From contig NZ_JNZP01000001.1 of NCBI RefSeq assembly GCF_000725545.1, positions 618,484 to 682,483 of the forward strand: a stretch of DNA of 64,000 bases. The letters run 5' to 3'. Shown here in pieces: positions 50,241 to 58,145 of the stretch. Each line of letters begins with the position of its first letter. Positions within the stretch are counted from its first letter, which is position 1. The DNA comes from Streptomyces exfoliatus. Lineage in GTDB: Bacteria > Actinomycetota > Actinomycetes > Streptomycetales > Streptomycetaceae. The position numbers and the translations under genes were made by a program. The notes under the pieces were generated by a model, which had not been told where the DNA came from, ran no database searches, and worked only from the letters and a program-made list of their open reading frames with translations.

Positions 50241-51543
50241 CCCAGGCGGCGGCGTCGCCGCCGGGCACGCCCGGCGGACGCGACCAGCCCGTCGGGCCGC
50301 CCTCGTACGCGACGGGCGACAGCGCGTGCCGCAGCCGCCCGAGCGGACCCTCCGACTCGGTGAGGTACCGCTCGGGCTCGTACCGGGGCAGCGTGTGCGT
50401 CAGCCAGTGGCCCGTCTGTGCCAGCGCCAGCCGGACGAGCCGCGTGCCGCCCTCCCGGTCCTGCTCGGTCAGCGACCGCAGCACCGCCGCCGCGAGCAGA
50501 TAGCCCGTGCCGTGGTCCAGGGCCTGCGCGGGCAGCGCCCCCGGCTCCTCGGCCGAGCCCTCGGTCACCGCGATCCCGGTGGCCACCTGCACCAGGCTGT
50601 CGAAGCCGCGCCGCTCGCGCCAGGGGCCGTGGTCGCCCCACGCGGAGAGCCGCGCGGTGACGAGCCCGGGGCGGTGGAGGCCGAACCGGTCGAGCGCGCC
50701 CGGCCGGTAGCCGGTGACCAGCACGTCGGCGGCGTCCAGGAGTTCGTCGAAGGTTCGCCGGTCGGAGGGCCGGTCCAGATCGAGGGCGGCGGTCCGCTTG
50801 CCGACGTCCGTGTCCGCGTGCTGGTCCGGCAGTTCGGGGTTGCCCGGCGGGTCGATCCGCAGCACGTCCGCGCCGAGCAGCGCGAGCGTCCGGGTCGCGA
50901 CAGGACCCGCGATCACGCGCGTCAGGTCGAGGACCCGCAGGGGGCCCGTACGGCGCCGGGGCGGGGCCTCGTCGAGCCGCTCACGGGTGAGCAGCGGCCG
51001 GGCCGCCACCCCACGGCCCTGTTCGTGCGCCGCCCACTCGGCGGGCGTGCGCAGGGCCACGGCGAGCCCTCCCGCCGCGTACACCGCCGTCTCGACGTCC
51101 ACGGCCCGCCGTGCGCCGATCGCCGCCTCGACGGCCTCCACCGACCCGGAGCGGACATCGAGCGCGGTGAGCAACGCCGCCCGGTGATGGGGATAGTTGG
51201 CGTGGGTACGGATCCACCCGTCGGCCGCCCGCCAGAACCGCGACAGCGGCGCGAAGTTCACCGGCGCCCGCCCGTCGACCCGCAGATGACGCTCGCTCAC
51301 GAAGGCGGTGGCCACGGCCCCGTCGTCCACCCGCACCCGCCCCGGCAGCCCGGCCCGCTCGACGGCGGCGAGCCCGGCGACCGCGACGGTCGCCCGCGCC
51401 AGGTCCATCACGGGCAGTCGCGCGGGCAGCAGCCCGGAGGTCCCGCCGTACTCCACGCGGTCGACCAGGGCGGGATCGCCGCCGAGAGCCGACCACAACA
51501 ACTCCGTACCCGTACGCACCGTGTTGCCCATGCCGTTGTCCAT
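50230..51543 (-). CDS. Class III (CaiB/BaiF) CoA-transferase
   Basis: A 437-residue protein with two CaiB-like halves. The N-terminal half is degenerate (TSGLLPARLPVMDLARATVAVAGLAAVERAG). The C-terminal half carries the recognisable LRVLDLTRVIAGPVATRTLALLGADVLRIDPPG, DVLVTGYRPGALDRFGL and SAWGDHGPWRERRGFDSLVQVATGIAVTEG. Such enzymes move CoA between carboxylic acids. The ATG at 51543 is used; a second in-frame ATG lies 12 bases inside. A perfect 6-3-6 palindrome sits 10 bases upstream of the start. The stop overlaps that of the convergent dehydrogenase gene. Confidence 0.88.
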   Translation of the reverse strand: MDNGMGNTVRTGTELLWSALGGDPALVDRVEYGGTSGLLPARLPVMDLARATVAVAGLAAVERAGLPGRVRVDDGAVATAFVSERHLRVDGRAPVNFAPLSRFWRAADGWIRTHANYPHHRAALLTALDVRSGSVEAVEAAIGARRAVDVETAVYAAGGLAVALRTPAEWAAHEQGRGVAARPLLTRERLDEAPPRRRTGPLRVLDLTRVIAGPVATRTLALLGADVLRIDPPGNPELPDQHADTDVGKRTAALDLDRPSDRRTFDELLDAADVLVTGYRPGALDRFGLHRPGLVTARLSAWGDHGPWRERRGFDSLVQVATGIAVTEGSAEEPGALPAQALDHGTGYLLAAAVLRSLTEQDREGGTRLVRLALAQTGHWLTHTLPRYEPERYLTESEGPLGRLRHALSPVAYEGGPTGWSRPPGVPGGDAAAWVTA

Positions 51544-51553
51544 GAGCGCAGTG

Positions 51554-51568
51554 TGGCACTGAGTGCCA
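51554..51568. promoter_or_regulatory. Operator-like palindrome before the CoA-transferase gene
   Basis: TGGCACTGAGTGCCA is a perfect 6-3-6 inverted repeat ending 10 bases before the start codon, with additional CGCA/TGCG outer arms. No regulator gene lies adjacent, so the binding protein is unknown. Confidence 0.6.
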
Positions 51569-51573
51569 TGCGA

Positions 51574-51609
51574 AAGGCCCTGGTGTGGCACACGCCCCAC
51601 CAGGGCCTT
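51574..51609 (-). terminator. Terminator of the subtilase gene
   Basis: AAGGCCCTGGTG (51574-51585) and CACCAGGGCCTT (51598-51609) form a perfect 12-bp stem with a 12-base loop downstream of the leftward peptidase gene. Confidence 0.85.
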
Positions 51610-51629
51610 CCGGTCACGCCGAGCCGCTC

Positions 51630-51674
51630 ACTTCACGGCCTCGTACTTCACGGCCTCTTACTTCACCGCGTCCA
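51630..51674. repeat. 15-bp repeat at the subtilase 3' end
   Basis: ACTTCACGGCCTCGT, ACTTCACGGCCTCTT and a diverged ACTTCACCGCGTCCA follow each other at 51630, 51645 and 51660. On the minus strand they read ...DAVK-stop-EAVKYEAVK-stop, so the gene's TAA stop lies between repeat units. Confidence 0.8.
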
Positions 51675-53196
51675 GGGCGTCGACCAGACCGGCTCCGTAG
51701 AAGCCGTTCTTGTTCACGCCACCCTCGCAGACGGCGTCGATCTTGCCGTCGCCCTCGATGTCGTACGGGTTGGTGCAGGCGCGGTCGTCGGCCTGCGCGT
51801 ACAGCAGCGCCTTCAGCGCCGCCGGGCTCGCGTAGGGGTGCGTCGACTTGATGAGCGCGAGGACACCCGCCGCGTGCGGCGAGGCCATCGACGTGCCGGC
51901 CTTGTAGTTGTAGCCGCCGTTGACCGTGGTCGACAGGATGCGACCGTTGACCGCCGGGGCGCCCGGGGTCTGGTACTCGGTGCGGTCACCGCCGGGGGCG
52001 GCGACGTCGATGATGCCGAGGCCGTAGTTGGAGTACGACGACTTCAGGTCCTTGGCACCGGTCGCGGAGACGGTGACGACGCCCGGCAGCATGGCCGGGT
52101 AGTCGAAGCACACCTTCGGGTCGATGACCCGCTCGGCCGGGACGGTGTCGTTCGGGCTGCTCTTGTCGACGATCGAGTCGGCCGCGAGGTCGAACTTCGA
52201 GTTGCCGGCCGCCGCGACGTTGACGGTGCCCTTGCGCTCCGCGTAGCGGGTCGCACGGGTGACCGCCTCGATGAGGGCTTTCTGGTCCTCGTCGGTCTTG
52301 CAGGCGAACATCCACGGGTCGGTGTAGTAGCTGTTGTTCGTGATCTCCACGCCCTGCTCGGCCGCCCACATGAAGCCGCAGACCACGGCCTCGGTGTAGA
52401 AGAAGCCGTCCGGGGTGGACACCTTGATGCCGGAGACCTTGACGCCCGGGGCGACACCGGTGATGCCGACGCCGTTCTTGGCGGCGGCTATGGTGCCGGC
52501 GACGTGGGTGCCGTGGTCGCTCTCGCCCGGGTTCGGGCGCCACGAGCCGGGGGTGGTGTCCGGCTTGCCCGACACGCAGTTGGCGGACGCGGCGACGTCG
52601 AAGTTCGGCGCCAGGTCCGGGTGGGTGTCGTCGACACCCGTGTCGATGACGGCGACGGTGACGCGCTTGCTGCCGAGCGTCTTCGCGTGGGCCTTGTCCG
52701 CCTTGATGGCGGGGAGGTCCCACTGCAGGGGCTCCAGCGGGTCCTGCGCGTCCGTGGCGCTCGCCGCGGCGGCCTTCGCCTCGGCCGCGGACAGCGTCTG
52801 GGCGCCCTCGTCGACGGCGTCGTCCGCCTGGGCGGACAGCGGGGCGGTACGGGTCGAACCGGCCGACACCACACCACGCGCCTGACGGATCGTCTTCGCG
52901 AACTCGGGGTTCTGCGAGTGGACGACTATCACGCCTATCTGGTCGTACGAGACGACCACCTCACCGCCGGCGGCGGCGATCGCCTTCTTCACCGAGGCGG
53001 CCGTCCAGCGGCCCCCCTCGACGTTGACGACGTACGTCAGCTTCGGCCCGTTCGTCGCCACCGCTGCCGTAGCCGGTGCGTCGCTCAGATCCGCGGCGGA
53101 GGCGGCGCCGGAGGGAAGGAAGCCGAGCGAAGCCGTGAGCGCGAGACCAACCGGCAGAGCGAGAGCTCGGCCGCGCCTCGATCCCAGATGAGCCAT
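51658..53196 (-). CDS. Secreted S8-family subtilisin-like serine protease
   Basis: A 512-residue exported protease. The signal peptide (RRGRALALPVGLALTASLGFLPSGAASA) is cleaved near residues 34/35. An I9-like propeptide region follows (TYVVNVEGGRWTAASVKKAIAAAGGEVVVSYDQIGVIVV). The catalytic triad is Asp185 (VAVIDTGVDDTHPDL), His228 (SDHGTHVAGTIAA) and Ser436 (GTSMASPHAAG), with the oxyanion Asn in VNVAAAGNSK. Extra cysteines (NCVSG, VCGF, FACK, VCFDY, ACTN, VCEGG) suggest disulfides. Codons favour ATG at 53196. It is divergent from the DUF485-actP operon. The stop is TAA, unusual in this genome, and lies inside a short tandem repeat. Confidence 0.95.
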   Translation of the reverse strand: MAHLGSRRGRALALPVGLALTASLGFLPSGAASAADLSDAPATAAVATNGPKLTYVVNVEGGRWTAASVKKAIAAAGGEVVVSYDQIGVIVVHSQNPEFAKTIRQARGVVSAGSTRTAPLSAQADDAVDEGAQTLSAAEAKAAAASATDAQDPLEPLQWDLPAIKADKAHAKTLGSKRVTVAVIDTGVDDTHPDLAPNFDVAASANCVSGKPDTTPGSWRPNPGESDHGTHVAGTIAAAKNGVGITGVAPGVKVSGIKVSTPDGFFYTEAVVCGFMWAAEQGVEITNNSYYTDPWMFACKTDEDQKALIEAVTRATRYAERKGTVNVAAAGNSKFDLAADSIVDKSSPNDTVPAERVIDPKVCFDYPAMLPGVVTVSATGAKDLKSSYSNYGLGIIDVAAPGGDRTEYQTPGAPAVNGRILSTTVNGGYNYKAGTSMASPHAAGVLALIKSTHPYASPAALKALLYAQADDRACTNPYDIEGDGKIDAVCEGGVNKNGFYGAGLVDALDAVK

Positions 53197-53469
53197 GGGT
53201 TCTCCACATCATCCGTATGTACTGCTCGCGCGCGGGTTTGCGCGCGGGCAGGTGCATGACGAGTGAAGCTATCGCTGATCTTCCCGGCGCTTCAATGAGT
53301 TGAGAAGACTTCATGAAGATCTGTGCGAATAAATCCCTCGTGTGAACCGCTTCGCTTCGCGCTCCGTGCCGTTGTGCAGGGGAGGAGCTCTGATCGGAGC
53401 ACCGGTACCCGCACCCCTGGTGAGGCCCCCTTGACCATGCCGTCCGTCCCCGCGTCACGAGGAGATTCC

Positions 53470-53844
53470 GTGGCTACCGAAGCACCGCCGCCGCCCAGAA
53501 ACGGGATGGATGCCGCATCCGCTCCCGTAACGCCCACGACGGAACAGTTCGTCGAGGTGCAGGAGGGCGCGGAGTTCGGCGAACTGCGCCGTACGTACCG
53601 CTCCTTCGCCTTCCCCCTCACCCTGGCCTTCATCGCCTGGTACCTGCTGTACGTGCTGCTCTCCAACTACGCGGGCGGCTTCATGGGGACCAAGGTGTTC
53701 GGCAACATCAACGTGGCGCTCGTCCTGGGCCTCGGCCAGTTCCTCACCACCTTCCTCATCGCCTGGCTCTACTCACGGCACGCGGCGAACCGGCTCGACC
53801 CCAAGGCCGAGGCCATCAAGTCCCGTATGGAGGGCGACGCATGA
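53470..53844 (+). CDS. DUF485 membrane protein
   Basis: A 124-residue protein with two transmembrane helices in the DUF485 domain: LRRTYRSFAFPLTLAFIAWYLLYVLLSNYAGGFMGTKVFGNINVALVLGLGQFLTTFLIAWLYSRHAANRLDPKAEAI. The N-terminal 40 residues are Pro/Thr-rich and cytoplasmic. DUF485 genes almost always precede acetate/pyruvate sodium-solute symporters and are thought to be accessory subunits. GAGGAG supports the GTG start, and the stop overlaps the actP ATG by 4 bases. Confidence 0.93.
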   Translation: MATEAPPPPRNGMDAASAPVTPTTEQFVEVQEGAEFGELRRTYRSFAFPLTLAFIAWYLLYVLLSNYAGGFMGTKVFGNINVALVLGLGQFLTTFLIAWLYSRHAANRLDPKAEAIKSRMEGDA

Positions 53845-55508
53845 GCACCACCGTCCTGCTCGCCGCCGACAGCGCCCCCGTCCTCCTCGCCGCCGACAGC
53901 GCCACCGCCGAGCACCGGCCGCTGATCATCGCCCTCTTCGGCGCCTTCGTCATCGCGACCCTGATCATCACCATCTGGGCCGGCCGCCAGACCCGCAGCG
54001 CCGCCGACTTCTACGCCGGCGGAGGCCAGTTCACCGGCTTCCAGAACGGCCTCGCGATCTCCGGCGACTACATGTCCGCCGCGTCCTTCCTCGGCATCAG
54101 CGGTGCCATCGCCCTCTACGGCTACGACGGCTTCCTCTACTCGATCGGCTTCCTGGTCGCCTGGCTCGTCGCCCTGCTCCTGGTCGCCGAACCGCTGCGC
54201 AACTCCGGCCGCTTCACCATGGGCGACGTCCTCGCCTACCGGATGCGCCAGCGGCCCGTCAGGACCGCCGCCGGCACCTCCACGATCGTCGTCTCGATCT
54301 TCTACCTGCTCGCCCAGATGGCGGGCGCCGGCGTCCTCGTCTCGCTGCTCCTCGGCATCACCAGCGACGGCGGCAAGGTCGCGATCGTCGCCCTCGTCGG
54401 CGTCCTGATGATCGTCTACGTGACGATCGGCGGCATGAAGGGCACCACCTGGGTGCAGATGGTGAAGGCGGTCCTGCTCATCGCGGGCACGCTCCTCATC
54501 ACCTTCCTCATCCTGCTGAAGTTCGACTTCAACCTCTCGCAGCTGCTCGGCGCCGCCGCCACCAACAGCGGCAAGGGCGACGCGTTCCTGGAGCCCGGCC
54601 TCAAGTACGGCCTCAGCTCCGTCTCGAAGCTCGACTTCATCTCCCTCGGCATCGCCCTCGTCCTCGGCACCGCGGGCCTGCCGCACATCCTGATCCGCTT
54701 CTACACGGTGCCGACCGCGAAGGCCGCCCGTAAGTCGGTCAACTGGGCCATCGGCATCATCGGCGCCTTCTACCTGATGACGATCGTCCTCGGCTTCGGC
54801 GCCGCCGCCCTGCTCAGCGGCGACACCATCAAGGCGTCCAACAAGGCCGGCAACACGGCGGCCCCGCTCACCGCCCTGGAGGTCGGCGGCGGCGCCGGCT
54901 CCACCGGCGGCGCGATCCTCCTCGCCGTCATCTCCGCCGTCGCCTTCGCCACCATCCTCGCCGTGGTCGCCGGTCTGACCCTGGCCTCCTCCTCGTCCTT
55001 CGCGCACGACATCTACGCCAACGTGATCAAGCGCGGGAAGGCCACCGAGAAGGAGGAGATGCGGGCCGCCCGATGGTCCACCGTCCTCATCGGCATCGTG
55101 TCGATCGCGCTCGGCGCCCTCGCCCGCGACCTCAACGTCGCCGGCCTCGTCGCCCTCGCCTTCGCGGTCGCCGCCTCGGCCAACCTGCCGACGATCCTCT
55201 ACTCGCTCTTCTGGAAGCGGTTCACCACCCAGGGCGCGCTCTGGTCGATCTACGGCGGACTGATCTCCTCCGTCGTCCTCGTCCTCTTCTCGCCGGTCGT
55301 CTCCGGCGGGCCGGCCTCGATGTTCAAGGGCGTGGACTTCCACTGGTTCCCGCTGGAGAACCCGGGGCTCGTCTCGATCCCGCTCGGCTTCCTCCTCGGC
55401 TGGCTCGGCTCGCTCCTCTCCAAGGAGGAGCCGGACGCGGGCAAGTACGCGGAGCTGGAGGTCAAGTCCCTGACCGGTGTCGGGGTCGCCGCCGCGGTCA
55501 AGCACTGA
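53841..55508 (+). CDS. actP: Cation/acetate symporter
   Basis: A 555-residue sodium:solute symporter family protein with about 13 helices. Typical stretches are GRQTRSAADFYAGGGQFTGFQNGLAISGDYMSAASFLGISGAIALYGYDG (the SSS signature in TM2-3), AQMAGAGVLVSLLLGI, MKGTTWVQMVKAVLLIAGT and GLPHILIRFYTVPTAKAARKSVNWAIG. These are characteristic of ActP/MctC-type monocarboxylate (acetate, propionate, pyruvate) uptake. It is coupled to DUF485 and followed by a strong terminator. The first 25 residues contain a duplicated LLAADSA sequence (VLLAADSAPVLLAADSATAEH). Confidence 0.95.
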   Translation: MSTTVLLAADSAPVLLAADSATAEHRPLIIALFGAFVIATLIITIWAGRQTRSAADFYAGGGQFTGFQNGLAISGDYMSAASFLGISGAIALYGYDGFLYSIGFLVAWLVALLLVAEPLRNSGRFTMGDVLAYRMRQRPVRTAAGTSTIVVSIFYLLAQMAGAGVLVSLLLGITSDGGKVAIVALVGVLMIVYVTIGGMKGTTWVQMVKAVLLIAGTLLITFLILLKFDFNLSQLLGAAATNSGKGDAFLEPGLKYGLSSVSKLDFISLGIALVLGTAGLPHILIRFYTVPTAKAARKSVNWAIGIIGAFYLMTIVLGFGAAALLSGDTIKASNKAGNTAAPLTALEVGGGAGSTGGAILLAVISAVAFATILAVVAGLTLASSSSFAHDIYANVIKRGKATEKEEMRAARWSTVLIGIVSIALGALARDLNVAGLVALAFAVAASANLPTILYSLFWKRFTTQGALWSIYGGLISSVVLVLFSPVVSGGPASMFKGVDFHWFPLENPGLVSIPLGFLLGWLGSLLSKEEPDAGKYAELEVKSLTGVGVAAAVKH

Positions 55509-55548
55509 CCGCAGCGCAGCGGGTCGTATACGGTCCGCGATCCCCGGA

Positions 55549-55580
55549 CGGCCGCGTCGTAGAGTTCTACGACGCGGCCG
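55549..55580 (+). terminator. Terminator after actP
   Basis: CGGCCGCGTCGTAG (55549-55562) and its exact complement (55567-55580) form a 14-bp stem with loop AGTT. Confidence 0.9.
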
Positions 55581-55672
55581 CGCCGGTCCCGTGACAATCT
55601 GCCCTGCTCGTTGTCCGCGCGCTCACGTAGGCTCGAACCACAAGCAACCGCAAGACCGGGAGGGGGCCCACA

Positions 55673-56662
55673 GTGCTCATCGACACCTATGGCCGGGTCG
55701 CCACCGACCTGCGCGTCTCACTCACGGACCGCTGCAATCTGCGTTGTACGTACTGCATGCCGGAGGAGGGCCTGCAGTGGCTCGCCAAGCCGGACCTGCT
55801 CACCGACGACGAGATCGTCCGGCTGATCCGCATCGCGGTCACCGACCTCGGCGTGACCGAGGTCCGCTTCACCGGCGGCGAGCCGCTGCTCCGCCCCGGC
55901 CTCGTCGGCATCGTCGAGCGCTGCGCCGCCCTGGAGCCCCGCCCCCGGATGTCCCTCACCACCAACGGCATCGGACTCAAGCGCACGGCCACCGCCCTCA
56001 AGGCCGCCGGCCTCGACCGGGTCAACGTCTCCCTGGACACCCTGCGCCCCGACGTCTTCAAGACCCTCACCCGGCGCGACCGCCACCGGGACGTCCTCGA
56101 CGGCATGGCCGCCGCCCGCGACGCCGGCCTCACCCCGGTCAAGGTCAACGCCGTCCTGATGCCCGGGCTCAACGCCGACGAGGCCCCCGACCTCCTGGCC
56201 TGGGCGGTGGCGGAGGGTTACGAACTCCGCTTCATCGAGCAGATGCCCCTCGACGCCCAGCACGGCTGGAAGCGGGACGGCATGATCACCGCCGGTGACA
56301 TCCTTGAGTCCCTGCGCACCCGCTTCACCCTGACGCCCGAAGGCTCCGACGAGCGCGGTTCCGCGCCCGCCGAGCGCTGGGTCGTCGACGGCGGACCGCA
56401 CACGGTCGGCGTCATCGCCTCCGTCACCCGGCCGTTCTGCCGGGCCTGCGACCGCACCCGGCTCACCGCCGACGGGCAGGTGCGGACCTGTCTGTTCGCC
56501 ACCGAGGAGACGGACCTGCGGGCCACGCTCCGCTCGGACGCCCCGGACGACGAGGTGGCCCGGATCTGGAAGCAGGCGATGTGGGGCAAGAAGGCCGGCT
56601 CCGGCCTCGACGACCCCGACTTCCTCCAGCCCGACCGCCCCATGTCGGCGATCGGCGGCTGA
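55673..56662 (+). CDS. moaA: GTP 3',8-cyclase (molybdenum cofactor step 1)
   Basis: A 329-residue radical SAM enzyme converting GTP to 3',8-cyclo-7,8-dihydro-GTP for molybdopterin. The N-terminal [4Fe-4S] site is TDRCNLRCTYCMP (Cys21, Cys25, Cys28). The SAM-binding GGEPLLRPG and NGIGLKRTATALKAAGLDRVNVSLDTL follow. The C-terminal cluster motif is FCRACDRTRLTADGQVRTCLF (C-x2-C-x13-C). The protein ends with the usual Gly-Gly (SAIGG) needed for activation. The GTG start follows GGGAGGGGG. No other moa genes are nearby. Confidence 0.97.
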   Translation: MLIDTYGRVATDLRVSLTDRCNLRCTYCMPEEGLQWLAKPDLLTDDEIVRLIRIAVTDLGVTEVRFTGGEPLLRPGLVGIVERCAALEPRPRMSLTTNGIGLKRTATALKAAGLDRVNVSLDTLRPDVFKTLTRRDRHRDVLDGMAAARDAGLTPVKVNAVLMPGLNADEAPDLLAWAVAEGYELRFIEQMPLDAQHGWKRDGMITAGDILESLRTRFTLTPEGSDERGSAPAERWVVDGGPHTVGVIASVTRPFCRACDRTRLTADGQVRTCLFATEETDLRATLRSDAPDDEVARIWKQAMWGKKAGSGLDDPDFLQPDRPMSAIGG

Positions 56663-56693
56663 CCCGGGGCAGCCCCGGGGCTGACCGGGGCCC

Positions 56694-56909
56694 TCAGCCC
56701 TCGGCCGGCTCCCACTCGGCCAGCGGCACGACGTCCTTCAGGAAGCCCCGTACGCCCAGGAACTGGGAGAGGTGTTCGCGGTGCTCCTCGCACGCGAGCC
56801 AGGTCTTACGACGCTCGGGCGTGTGCAGCTTGGGGTTGTTCCACGCGAGCACCCAGACGGCGTCGGCGCGGCATCCCTTGGCCGAACAGATCGGCTTCTC
56901 TTCGCTCAC
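56694..56909 (-). CDS. Small zinc-ribbon-like hypothetical protein
   Basis: A 71-residue protein with CSAKGCRADAVWVLAWNNPKLHTPERRKTWLACEEHREHLSQFLGVRGFLKDVVPLAEWE. The pairs CxxxxC and CxxHxxH could bind one zinc. It recurs in actinomycetes; I recall it being mislabelled as acetone carboxylase in some annotations. No function is known to me. The GTG start (VSEEKPIC) is chosen because the conserved sequence begins there. A tandem TGATCA motif lies just upstream. Confidence 0.82.
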   Translation of the reverse strand: MSEEKPICSAKGCRADAVWVLAWNNPKLHTPERRKTWLACEEHREHLSQFLGVRGFLKDVVPLAEWEPAEG

Positions 56910-56917
56910 TGGACCAT

Positions 56918-56983
56918 TGATCACCTGATCATTGTCCAGCAAGGGCGATGCCGAGCAGCCACGGGGGGAGCTGCCCGGCATCG
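56918..56983. promoter_or_regulatory. Tandem TGATCA motif and adjoining hairpin
   Basis: TGATCA occurs at 56918-56923 and 56926-56931, inside a larger imperfect palindrome (GGACCATTGATCA / TGATCATTGTCC), directly upstream of the small leftward gene. Next to it CGATGCCGAGCAGC (56946-56959) pairs with GCTGCCCGGCATCG (56970-56983). The first is operator-like, the second terminator-like for the DUF3099 gene to the right. Confidence 0.5.
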
Positions 56984-57069
56984 GTCCGTCGCTCCGACGG
57001 GGGATGCGGAGCGCGTAGGAAGTATGTCACGGCACATGGGGTGCGGTGCACTGGAAGCTCAGGATTGAT

Positions 57070-57091
57070 TTGAGCTTTTCTTGAGCTTTTT
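57070..57091. repeat. 11-bp AT-rich direct repeat
   Basis: TTGAGCTTTTC (57070-57080) is followed at once by TTGAGCTTTTT (57081-57091), separated by exactly one helical turn. Such A/T-rich sequence is rare in this window. It lies just downstream of the leftward DUF3099 gene. Confidence 0.6.
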
Positions 57092-57107
57092 CGGCCACTG
57101 TGCGTGA

Positions 57108-57452
57108 TCAGTTCCGGCCGGACGGAGGCTCCGTCTCCCTGTCCGCCGAGGCCTCTGCGGCACCGAGCGCAGGCCGCACCGGAGGCGGTACGAAGGTGGA
57201 GGGAAGGGACGGAGCCGACTCGCGGCCCGCGTTGGCGATGACCACGGCGATGTACGGGAGCAGCACGCCCAGGGCGAGGGCCACCACGGCCACATGCCGC
57301 TGGACGTCCCACAGCACCGCGGCCGCGATCACGGACAGCGTCCGCACCGTCATCGAGATGACATAACGCCGCTGGCGTCCCCGCACGTCGTCGGCGAGCC
57401 CCTGCCGGGCCCCCGTGATCCGGAAGACCTCGGTTCCGCCTCGCTTCCGCAT
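57108..57452 (-). CDS. DUF3099-type small membrane protein
   Basis: A 114-residue protein. A conserved soluble start EVFRITGARQGLADDVRGRQRRYVISMTVRTLSVIAAAVLW leads into two adjoining transmembrane helices (ISMTVRTLSVIAAAVLWDV and HVAVVALALGVLLPYIAVVIANAG) and a Pro-rich tail. This matches the DUF3099 family of actinobacteria, whose function is unknown. The ATG chosen follows GGTGGACGGCG; an in-frame GTG further upstream is possible. It is divergent from the GlsB-like gene. Confidence 0.85.
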   Translation of the reverse strand: MRKRGGTEVFRITGARQGLADDVRGRQRRYVISMTVRTLSVIAAAVLWDVQRHVAVVALALGVLLPYIAVVIANAGRESAPSLPSTFVPPPVRPALGAAEASADRETEPPSGRN

Positions 57453-57622
57453 CGCCGTCCACCACCCACCGGTCGCGCCGGACTCTCCCGGTCCGGACCT
57501 TGTTTCCACGGTACGCCCGCGCTCCGCCGCGGCGGAGGCCGGGGGCACGGATGGCGCCGCCCGACATGCGCCGTATGGCCCACGGGCCGAAACTGGGCGG
57601 ACATGCGTACAAGGAGGCGACG

Positions 57623-57898
57623 ATGAGTTGGTTGTGGGCGATCATCGTGGGATTCGTCCTCGGCCTGATCGCGAAGGCGATCCTGCCGGGCAAGCAGCAG
57701 ATCCCGCTGTGGCTGACGACCGTGTTCGGCATTCTCGGCAGCGTGCTCGGCAACGCGGTCGCGACCTGGATCGGGGTCAACGAGACCAAGGGCATCGACT
57801 GGACCCGCCACCTGCTCCAGCTGCTCGGCGCCGTCGCCGTGGTCGGGGTGGGGGACATGCTGTGGGCCTCGATGAAGAGCAGCAGACGCCGCGCCTAG
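57623..57898 (+). CDS. GlsB/YeaQ/YmgE-family stress membrane protein
   Basis: A 91-residue protein with three hydrophobic helices and the family's Gly-rich repeats (WAIIVGFVLGLIAKAILPGKQQ and TTVFGILGSVLGNAVATWIG), ending VVGVGDMLWASMKSSRRRA. Family members accumulate under general or envelope stress; the biochemical role is unknown. AAGGAGG precedes the ATG. The TAG stop lies inside the left terminal inverted repeat of a MITE-like element, so the extreme C terminus may have been set by that insertion. Confidence 0.9.
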   Translation: MSWLWAIIVGFVLGLIAKAILPGKQQIPLWLTTVFGILGSVLGNAVATWIGVNETKGIDWTRHLLQLLGAVAVVGVGDMLWASMKSSRRRA

Positions 57899-58060
57899 GG
57901 TCTTTCGTTTGGATCATGCCAGATCAGGGAGCGGGGTCTGCTGCCGTGGCTCGCAAGGCGGAGGAGGGCGCCATGGCGGAGCCGTGGCAACCGACGACAA
58001 CGCGGCGAGGTGCGGTGCCAGGGCCCGCGAGCCCGGCATGATCCAAACGAGAGGCCCTAG
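57895..58060. mobile_element. MITE-like element, 166 bp
   Basis: Terminal inverted repeats of 26 bp (57895-57920 and 58035-58060) differ at two positions. The shared core is TCGTTTGGATCATGCC at the inner end and CTAGGG at the outer end. The roughly 114-bp interior encodes nothing credible and has subterminal GGCTCGC/GCGAGCC. The ends CTAG..CTAG could include a target duplication. From memory, closely similar sequences recur between genes in Streptomyces chromosomes. It sits between a rightward gene and the leftward tyrS terminator. Confidence 0.8.
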
Positions 58061-58082
58061 CCCCGCTCGGGCGCCGGACGCA

Positions 58083-58130
58083 CGGAGGCCCGGTACGACA
58101 CACACGAGGGTGTGCCGTACCGGGCCTCCG
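58083..58130 (-). terminator. Terminator of tyrS
   Basis: CGGAGGCCCGGTACG (58083-58097) and CGTACCGGGCCTCCG (58116-58130) form a perfect 15-bp stem; an inner CACAC/TGTG pairing shortens the loop. Confidence 0.9.
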
Positions 58131-58145
58131 GCGTAGGCGTACCGG

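Noticed and set aside
53309..53318. CTTCATGAAG palindrome between the subtilase and DUF485 genes
   Set aside because: A perfect but short 10-bp palindrome in an AT-richer promoter region; too short to call an operator without conservation data.
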